A stretch of DNA of 26,999 bases. Origin: Dehalococcoidia bacterium (GTDB lineage Bacteria > Chloroflexota > Dehalococcoidia > Dehalococcoidales > DAOWKM01). The position numbers and the translations under genes are program-made. This document shows positions 21,519-26,999 of the stretch, piece after piece. The DNA lies in assembly GCA_030643695.1 (NCBI GenBank), contig DAOWKM010000083.1:1-26999 (forward strand), given 5' to 3'. Within the stretch, counting starts at the first letter, position 1. Every line of letters starts with the position of its first letter. The notes beneath the pieces were generated by a model, which was given only the letters and a program-made list of their open reading frames with translations, was not told where the DNA came from and made no database searches.

Positions 21519-22172
21519 ATGCTTCCCATAGTTTCAATTGTCGGTAAATCAAAATCAGGAAAAACAACCCTTATTGAGACACTGATTCAGGAATTAAACT
21601 CTAGGGGCTATCGGGTAGCCACTATTAAACATGCTCCTCGAGGGATAAGCTTTGATGAGCCGGGCAAGGACAGTTGGCGACACATTCAGGCGGGGAGTGA
21701 GGCTACTGCTCTCAGTTCCTCGGATAAGATTGTGCTAATCAAGCCGGTTGCCCAGACTCTTACCCTTGATGAGATAGCCCATCTCTTCGGTGAAGATTGT
21801 GACATTATCCTTACCGAGGGTTTCAAACAGGGCAACGCACCTAAGATTGAGGTTCATCGTCGGGAGGTTGGTCCACCCCTTAGTGGCATCAAGAAGCTTA
21901 TAGCTATGGTTACCGATGAACCCCTTGAAACTAAGGTCAGGCAATTCTGTTTACAAGATGTTAGCGGTTTAGCTGATTTTCTGGAGAAGGGCTTTATAAA
22001 GCCCCAAAGGGAGCGGCTCTCCGTTTACATAAATAATGCCCCTGTATCCTTGAGCGCCTTCCCCAGAGACATCATCAGTAATGTCCTTCTTGCTCTGGCT
22101 TCCTGCCTGAAAGGGGTAAAAGAGGTCAGGAGCCTTGAAATTTTCTTAAGGAGGGAGCCCAAGCCAAGCTGA
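21519..22172 (+). CDS. mobB: Molybdopterin-guanine dinucleotide biosynthesis protein MobB
   Basis: A GTP-binding protein of the MobB family, 217 residues: P-loop GKSKSGKT (9-16), TIKHAPRGISFDEPGKDSWRH, and LTEGFKQGNAPKIEVHR, all diagnostic. MobB helps MobA attach GMP to molybdopterin. There is no mobA, moaA or molybdoenzyme in the window. Its presence here points to molybdenum or to borrowed GTPase activity in the cluster pathway. The C-terminal 60 residues (about 155-217) extend beyond the core domain and may be a separate small module. Its stop overlaps the radical SAM start (TGATG). Confidence 0.9.
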   Translation: MLPIVSIVGKSKSGKTTLIETLIQELNSRGYRVATIKHAPRGISFDEPGKDSWRHIQAGSEATALSSSDKIVLIKPVAQTLTLDEIAHLFGEDCDIILTEGFKQGNAPKIEVHRREVGPPLSGIKKLIAMVTDEPLETKVRQFCLQDVSGLADFLEKGFIKPQRERLSVYINNAPVSLSAFPRDIISNVLLALASCLKGVKEVRSLEIFLRREPKPS

Positions 22173-22939
22173 TGAAATCTATTCTCTATGGCCCAGTTCC
22201 ATCTTGGCGACTGGGCAGGTCGTTAGGCGTAGACATTGTATCTACCAGAGGCAAGACCTGCTCCTTTGATTGCGTCTACTGCCAGTTAGGCAGGACGGTT
22301 CATCCATTGGCTGAGCGCAAGGAATTTGTGGCAATGGCTCAGCTAGCCCAGGAGCTAAAGGCGGTGAGGGGTATAGCGGCTGACTATGTTACTTTCTCAG
22401 GAGTAGCTGAGCCGACTCTGGCTAGTAACCTAGGGCAGGCAATAGAGCTGGTCAAATCACTTCTGGGGTTGCCGGTGGCGGTGCTCACTAATTCTTCCTT
22501 GATGCCCCAAGGAAGTGTCCGCTACGAGCTTAGTCAAGCTGACTTGGTGGTGGCAAAGCTGGATGCTCCTAATGAAAAGCTTTTTCACCAAATTAACCGA
22601 CCCAAAATAGACTGCACGCTGGGTGAAATCGTCCGGGCTATCAAGCTGTTCAGAGAAGAATATCAGGGGAAACTAGCCCTCCAGATGATGTTCATTAAAG
22701 CTAACCAGGGCTGTGCCTCTGAGATGACAAGACTGGCTGAGGGGCTCTCACCGGATGAGGTGCAAATCAACACCCCGCTACGCCCCTGTGCTGTTAGTCC
22801 GTTAACACCTGAAGATATCGCTGCTATCCGCCAGGAATTCTCTGGGCTTAAAGATGTGGTGACAGTATACGAAGCGTCAAGACCAGAGGTTACCCCGTTG
22901 AACCTGGGGGAGACATTACAGCGCCGGCCGAAGCTTTAG
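22172..22939 (+). CDS. Radical SAM protein (COG0731-like)
   Basis: A 255-residue radical SAM enzyme. The cluster-binding motif is CSFDCVYCQLG with C30, C34 and C37. It is preceded by YGPVPSWRLGRSLGVD, the signature of the COG0731 group (archaeal relatives include the wyosine-forming enzymes). FSGVAEPTLA lies near the SAM-binding region. This group of bacterial proteins has no settled function. It overlaps mobB by one base and is followed 5 bases later by a ferredoxin that could be its electron donor. Confidence 0.88.
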   Translation: MKSILYGPVPSWRLGRSLGVDIVSTRGKTCSFDCVYCQLGRTVHPLAERKEFVAMAQLAQELKAVRGIAADYVTFSGVAEPTLASNLGQAIELVKSLLGLPVAVLTNSSLMPQGSVRYELSQADLVVAKLDAPNEKLFHQINRPKIDCTLGEIVRAIKLFREEYQGKLALQMMFIKANQGCASEMTRLAEGLSPDEVQINTPLRPCAVSPLTPEDIAAIRQEFSGLKDVVTVYEASRPEVTPLNLGETLQRRPKL

Positions 22940-22944
22940 AAATT

Positions 22945-23226
22945 ATGGAGAAAAGGACATATAGTAGCCCGATGTTACAGGTGAGAAGGGACCTCTGTCT
23001 TGGCTGTGGGCTCTGCATCCAGAACTGCCCGCGACAAGCCATTTCAATCCTCTGGGGGAAGGCGGAGATAGACCAGAGCAGGTGTGTTCCTTGTCGCTTA
23101 TGCCGTGAGGTATGCCCTCCGGGCGCAATTATTGAGGTTGCCCCGGTGTCAATAGAAGAGCTACAAACCTTGGTCGCTACTCTAAGGCAAAGAGCCGACG
23201 ACCTAATTAAACAACTTCAGCCTTAG
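22945..23226 (+). CDS. 2x[4Fe-4S] ferredoxin
   Basis: A 93-residue ferredoxin with two complete cluster motifs, CLGCGLCIQNCPR (C18, C21, C24, C28) and CVPCRLCREVCPPG (C47, C50, C53, C57). A helical C-terminal tail (about 66-93, ELQTLVATLRQRADDLIKQL) could be a small coiled coil. It is the last gene of the train and probably delivers electrons to the radical SAM enzyme or the MinD-ferredoxin ATPases. It converges on the acyl-CoA dehydrogenase, with 14 bases between the stops. Confidence 0.92.
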   Translation: MEKRTYSSPMLQVRRDLCLGCGLCIQNCPRQAISILWGKAEIDQSRCVPCRLCREVCPPGAIIEVAPVSIEELQTLVATLRQRADDLIKQLQP

Positions 23227-23240
23227 AAACCGCAGAGGAC

Positions 23241-24500
23241 CTAAACCTTCGGTCTAAATTTTCTGTCTTGAACCCAGGGCCAGATTTTGAGGTCTTTCTC
23301 TCCCCATGGCTCCCCTTTTTCCCAAAGACCGCGAGGCTTTCCCTTGGATATTTCTGGAGACCAGTTCTCTATCAGCTTGGCAATCTTCTTCCGATGGTAA
23401 GCGGAATCGCCTAGATAAAGCTGTTGAACCTTAGCCCTCGTAGTGAAAAGGGGGAGAAGGCCTCTTTCTATAGTAAAGCCAACGCCAGCCAAGACTTGGT
23501 GAGCCCGCCAGCAAGCCTTTTCGTAAGCATCACTAGTCCAGGCTTTGGCTATTGCCACTTCCAAATCATAGGGAAGGTTCTCACTGAGCTTCCAGGCTGC
23601 CTGATAAGTAACCCATCTAGAACCATCAACATAGTTTAGCAGGTAGATGCAGTGGTCCTGTATCCACTGGTAAATACCGATAGGGTTGCCAAACTGCACT
23701 CTAGTTTTAGCGTAGTCAACGGTTATCTCCAGAACCTTCTGACCCGCTCCTACCATCTCGGCGCATTGCATCACCGCCCCCTGTTGCAAAACCCTGGCTA
23801 AGGGAGCCCAGCCACCATTAAGATTACCCACCATGTTTTTCTTAGGAACCCTTACCTTGTTGAAGACAACCTCACTCTGCTTGTTGCTCCCGTCTATTGT
23901 CTTCAACATGGTATAGCTTATCCCTGGGCTCTTAGCATCCACCAAGAATAGGGTAATCCCATCTTCGGGCACTGTTCCATTTTTAGTCCTGGTTACACAC
24001 AGAAGGTAATCAGCTATATGAGCATCGTGCACGAATAGCTTGGTACCATCAATGATATAGTCGTCCCCATCAGCAGTAGCCCGAACTGCTACCCCGTCGG
24101 CATCCCAACTGGCACTGGGTTCAGTTAAGGCTAGGGAGAGTTTCACATCCCCATTGGTGATTTTGGGCAGGAGTTCTGCTTTTTGCTCCTCATTGCCAGC
24201 GGCTAAGATGGTGAGTCCACCGAGGACCACGGTGGAAAGATGAGGGCTAGGAAACATAGCTCTCCCCATCTCTTCATAGAGGACAGCCAGGTCCATAAAG
24301 CTACCCTCGGCGCCACCATATTTCTCAGGGAAAATAAGTCCCTGCCATCCCAGTTCAGCTATCTTATGCCACAGGTCAGGGGAATAGCCTTTCTCGTCCC
24401 GCTCCATCTCTCTTACAAAGCTCTCCGGGCAATTACTTTCCAGAAAATCACGAGCCATTTTCTTAAGCATTTCCTGTTCTTCACTTAGGGTAAAATCCAT
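23241..24500 (-). CDS. Acyl-CoA dehydrogenase family protein
   Basis: A 419-residue flavoprotein of the acyl-CoA dehydrogenase family, expected to oxidise an acyl-CoA at C2-C3. Features in order are DFTLSEEQEML, YGGAEGSFMDLAVLYEEMGR, the FAD-binding LALTEPSA, ADGDDYIIDGTKLFV, and RVQFGNPIGIYQWIQD. Near the C-terminus the usual YEG with catalytic Glu is replaced by YLGDSAYHRKKIA, a pattern of the divergent FadE-like members, whose base may sit elsewhere. The start is ATG 24500, which has a GGAGTTGAC site. The upstream in-frame GTG (24518) lies before that site. It is third in a three-gene run. Confidence 0.9.
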   Translation of the reverse strand: MDFTLSEEQEMLKKMARDFLESNCPESFVREMERDEKGYSPDLWHKIAELGWQGLIFPEKYGGAEGSFMDLAVLYEEMGRAMFPSPHLSTVVLGGLTILAAGNEEQKAELLPKITNGDVKLSLALTEPSASWDADGVAVRATADGDDYIIDGTKLFVHDAHIADYLLCVTRTKNGTVPEDGITLFLVDAKSPGISYTMLKTIDGSNKQSEVVFNKVRVPKKNMVGNLNGGWAPLARVLQQGAVMQCAEMVGAGQKVLEITVDYAKTRVQFGNPIGIYQWIQDHCIYLLNYVDGSRWVTYQAAWKLSENLPYDLEVAIAKAWTSDAYEKACWRAHQVLAGVGFTIERGLLPLFTTRAKVQQLYLGDSAYHRKKIAKLIENWSPEISKGKPRGLWEKGEPWGEKDLKIWPWVQDRKFRPKV

Positions 24501-24536
24501 AATGTCAACTCCTTTCACATAATCGGATAGGGTGTC

Positions 24537-25715
24537 TTAGCGTCTTCGGGGCAAACCGAGTCCTCTCCCAGCGAGGACAATCTTTAATGCCTCTATAGTC
24601 CCCTCAGGATGCGTACTCCGCGAAACCTCCCATTTACGCTCTATGGAACCAGCCAGTTGCGCCCACTTTGAGCCCGTCTTAAGCTGTCCATAAAGACCGA
24701 GGATATTCATCATTGCCTCATACATGGGAGCCACTATTTCCTTACCGTTCAAGCCTCCCAAATCATAGTCTAATGGGCCCAGCCTTTCCCTCTCGCTGAA
24801 CCTCCAACTTGTTCGCCACAGGGCGAGCCTTAATACTTCTATCCTAACCGCTATATCAGCTAGAGTATCCCGGACATAGGGGTCATCAATAAGTGGCTTC
24901 CCGTTCCGCTTTGTCTCCCGGCAAAACTGAATAAACTCATGGAGTTCATGTTTTAACCTTGCTGGCACGCCAGTGTTAGCCCTCTCAAATTCCAGGGTAG
25001 TCATGGCGTGGTAGAAGCCGCGGTTTAACTCACCAATCATATATTCCTTAGGTACCCTTGCATCTTCAAAGAAAATCTCCGATGTCAGGCGGTTATCCAT
25101 TGCTGGCAGGGGATTGTAGGTTATCCCGGGGGTATCGGCGGGGATAAGAAATAGGGTGAGCCCTCTATGTTTAGGCTCAATATCCAGGGTTCTGGCTTCA
25201 GTATAAAGGTAATCTGGCTTGATAGGTTGCGTGGTGATAAAACACTTCTGACCATTGAACACATAGTCATCGCCATCAGCTACTGCCCGGAGCTCCATAC
25301 TCCCTTCATCAGTGCCGGCGTTTGGTTCGGTGAAGCATTCCAGCCAGATGGCTTCCCCCTTTGCTATCGCTGGTAAGAACCTCTTCTTTTGCTCCTCAGT
25401 GCCGAAGAGGTAGAGGGCCGGACCAGCCATCATAATTCCGATGACATCCGGCCAGAATATATCCCAGTACCCTGATTCCTCTCGGATAATGTCTCGCTCA
25501 ATCTCGCCCAAGTTCAAGCCACCATATTCCTTAGGCCAGCCTGGAGCTATCCAGCCCTTTTTACCTAGTTTACTTTCTACCTCTCTGAGAAAAGCTACTA
25601 GCTCCTCACTGCAGGGGAAAACCCCTGTCTTGTAATCTGAAGGTAACTCATTGATAAAATAATCTTTAACCTCTTTTCTCAGCTTTTCCTGTTCTTCAGT
25701 AAATCCAAAGTCCAT
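24537..25715 (-). CDS. Acyl-CoA dehydrogenase, duplicated pair member 2
   Basis: A 392-residue acyl-CoA dehydrogenase: DFGFTEEQEKLRKEV, YGGLNLGEIERDIIREE, FTEPNAGTDEGSMELRA, ADGDDYVFNGQKCFI, and the C-terminal STHPEGTIEALKIVLAGRGLGLPRRR. The Glu in GTIE is a candidate catalytic base. ATG 25715 is set by an AAAGGAGGAGTGG site. The frame also stays open upstream to 25787, but that stretch overlaps the end of the previous gene. By eye about four of five residues match the next gene upstream, with the same ends and similar spacers. The acyl substrate cannot be told. Confidence 0.9.
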   Translation of the reverse strand: MDFGFTEEQEKLRKEVKDYFINELPSDYKTGVFPCSEELVAFLREVESKLGKKGWIAPGWPKEYGGLNLGEIERDIIREESGYWDIFWPDVIGIMMAGPALYLFGTEEQKKRFLPAIAKGEAIWLECFTEPNAGTDEGSMELRAVADGDDYVFNGQKCFITTQPIKPDYLYTEARTLDIEPKHRGLTLFLIPADTPGITYNPLPAMDNRLTSEIFFEDARVPKEYMIGELNRGFYHAMTTLEFERANTGVPARLKHELHEFIQFCRETKRNGKPLIDDPYVRDTLADIAVRIEVLRLALWRTSWRFSERERLGPLDYDLGGLNGKEIVAPMYEAMMNILGLYGQLKTGSKWAQLAGSIERKWEVSRSTHPEGTIEALKIVLAGRGLGLPRRR

Positions 25716-25743
25716 ATCCACTCCTCCTTTCCGATAAGGTGTC

Positions 25744-26922
25744 TTAGCGTCTTCGGGGTAAACCGAGTCCTCTTCCAGCGAGGACAATCTTCATTGCCTC
25801 AATAGTTCCCGCTATATGGGTGCTCCGTGAAGTCCGCCACCTACGCTCTACAGAACCAGCCAGTTGTGCCCACTTTGAGCCTGTCTTAAGCTGTCCATAA
25901 AGCCCGAGGATATTCATCATTGCCTCATAAATGGGAACAACCAATTCTTTACCGAAGAAGCTCCCTAATTCATAATCTAATGGGCCCAGCTTTTCCCTCT
26001 CGCTGAGCCTCCATGTTGTTCGCCAGAGATGAAGCCTCAATACTTCTATGTCAACGACTATCTGGGCTAGAGTATCCCGAACCTGAGGGTCATCAATAAG
26101 TGGCTTCCCGTTTCGCTTTGTCTCCCGGCAAAACTGGATAAACTCCTGAAGGTCTTGCTTTAAGCTCGTGGCGTTGCCAGTTTCAACTCTCTCAAATTCA
26201 AAGGTAGTCATCGCGTGGTAGAAGCCGCGGTTTAGCTCGCCGAGCATATATTCTTTAGATATCCTTACATCTTCAAAGAAAACCTCTAGTGTTAGAAAGT
26301 CAGCCAAGGTGGGCAGGGGGTTGTAGGTTATCCCGGGGGTATCGGCGGGGATGAGAAACAAGGTGAGCCCTCTGTGCTTAGGCTCAATATCCAGGGTTCT
26401 GGCTTCGGTATAAAGGTAATCTGGTTTGATAGGGTTCGAGCTAATAAAACACTTCTGACCATTAAAAACATAGTCATCGCCATCAGCTACCGCCCGGAGC
26501 TGTATATTCGCTTCATCAGTGCCAGCGTCTGGTTCGGTAAAACATTGAAGCCAGATGGCTTCCCCTTTTCCTATCGCCGGTAAGAACCTCCTCTTTTGCT
26601 CTTCAGTGCCAAAGAGGAATAAGGCAGGACCTGTCGGGTTAATCCCTGACCAATCAGGCCAGCGCATTTCCCAATACCCTGCTTCTTCGCGAATTATTCC
26701 GCGCTCAATCTCACTCAAGCCCAAGCCGCCATATTCTCTGGGCCAGACTGGAGCTAACCAGCCCCTCTTACCTAGTTTACTTTCCACCTCCTTAACAAAA
26801 GCCACTAACTTCTCACTTAAGGCGAAAACCCCTGGCCGAAAATCTACCGGTAACTCATTAATAAAAAAATCTTTAACCTCTGCCCTTAATCCTTCCTGCT
26901 CCTCAGTAAATCCAAAGTCCAT
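25744..26922 (-). CDS. Acyl-CoA dehydrogenase, duplicated pair member 1
   Basis: A 392-residue acyl-CoA dehydrogenase, the same length as its downstream copy: DFGFTEEQEGLRAEV, YGGLGLSEIERGIIREE, FTEPDAGTDEANIQLRA, TLFLIPADTPGITYNPLP, and the same LAGRGLGLPRRR end. Differences cluster in the middle (for example TLADFLTLEVFFEDVRISKEYMLG) and in GSFFGKELVVPIYEAMM. These could tune substrate choice or partner contacts, since such enzymes often work as heteromers. It is the first gene of the run. The 77 bases upstream to the window end show no convincing promoter, only an AGGAAGGGA site before ATG 26922. Confidence 0.9.
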   Translation of the reverse strand: MDFGFTEEQEGLRAEVKDFFINELPVDFRPGVFALSEKLVAFVKEVESKLGKRGWLAPVWPREYGGLGLSEIERGIIREEAGYWEMRWPDWSGINPTGPALFLFGTEEQKRRFLPAIGKGEAIWLQCFTEPDAGTDEANIQLRAVADGDDYVFNGQKCFISSNPIKPDYLYTEARTLDIEPKHRGLTLFLIPADTPGITYNPLPTLADFLTLEVFFEDVRISKEYMLGELNRGFYHAMTTFEFERVETGNATSLKQDLQEFIQFCRETKRNGKPLIDDPQVRDTLAQIVVDIEVLRLHLWRTTWRLSEREKLGPLDYELGSFFGKELVVPIYEAMMNILGLYGQLKTGSKWAQLAGSVERRWRTSRSTHIAGTIEAMKIVLAGRGLGLPRRR

Positions 26923-26999
26923 ATTTGCTTTTTCCCTTCCTTTAACGTCAGACTACCATACTTAGAGAATTTAAACACAAATTGGAAACCACAGCCACC

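Noticed and set aside
15186..23226. A nitrogen-fixation (nif) cluster
   Set aside because: NifX-type domains are present, but no nifH, nifD, nifK, nifE or nifN is seen, and the ATPases are MinD-type with ferredoxin inserts, not NifH.
23227..23270. Possible terminator hairpin between ferredoxin and acyl-CoA dehydrogenase
   Set aside because: The only stem is four base pairs with a long loop and lies mostly inside the dehydrogenase coding end.
25716..25787. 24-codon N-terminal extension of the second acyl-CoA dehydrogenase
   Set aside because: It overlaps the coding end of the neighbouring copy, and the ribosome binding site points to ATG 25715.

Overview
This window looks like a contig from an uncultivated anaerobic member of the Chloroflexota, most likely class Dehalococcoidia. 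That placement is inference. It rests on a ruvC-ruvA/yebC/acpS housekeeping block, several divergent acyl-CoA dehydrogenases and a DUF134/NifX/DUF5320/MinD-ferredoxin cluster of the kind found in strict anaerobes. No 16S rRNA or other decisive marker is present.

Layout. 1-2397 (minus): start of a membrane protein, ruvA, ruvC, yebC and acpS. 2452-5299 (plus): a secreted NEW3-type protein followed by an ABC-2 exporter ATPase and permease. 5399-7376 (plus): a YecE/DUF72 protein, a Cof-type HAD phosphatase behind a palindromic repeat tract, and a small Cys-containing protein. 7455-7934: wreckage, with an internally deleted IS3-family transposase whose right end interrupts a probable tyrosine-integrase N-terminus. 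7991-11858: an accessory island bounded by a 3'-half tRNA-Pro fragment and an intact tRNA-Pro(GGG). It holds a compact minus-strand operon of a zinc-finger DNA methyltransferase, a four-helix membrane protein, a DGQHR-domain protein and a two-helix membrane protein, ending in a terminator beside the distal att-like site. 12000-15069: peptide deformylase, a HAD phosphatase, a YggS PLP protein, a metallo-beta-lactamase-fold hydrolase and a lipoprotein.

15112-23226 (plus) is one long gene train behind a single clear promoter and a palindromic operator. Its genes are a DUF134 regulator, three Gly/Tyr-rich DUF5320-like proteins, a NifX-type cluster-binding protein, a zinc-ribbon protein, two MinD-type ATPases carrying two [4Fe-4S] motifs each, a second NifX-type protein, a TauE/SafE transporter, an Mrp ATPase, MobB, a radical SAM protein and a 2x[4Fe-4S] ferredoxin. 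There are no nitrogenase genes. The nearest described precedent I know is the 'orange protein' (Mo-Cu-S cluster) system of Desulfovibrio, which pairs NifX-like proteins with MinD-ferredoxin ATPases. The additions here (MobB, TauE, DUF5320 coiled-coil partners) suggest a metal-sulfur cluster assembly or trafficking system. 23241-26922 (minus) holds three acyl-CoA dehydrogenases, two of them a tandem duplication.

The two most promising unusual systems are the tRNA-bounded methyltransferase/membrane/DGQHR module, a candidate defence or DNA-modification system, and the ORP-like cluster. Two genes of the ORP-like cluster (DUF134 and TauE) have family-typical N-termini that no ATG, GTG or TTG can start.
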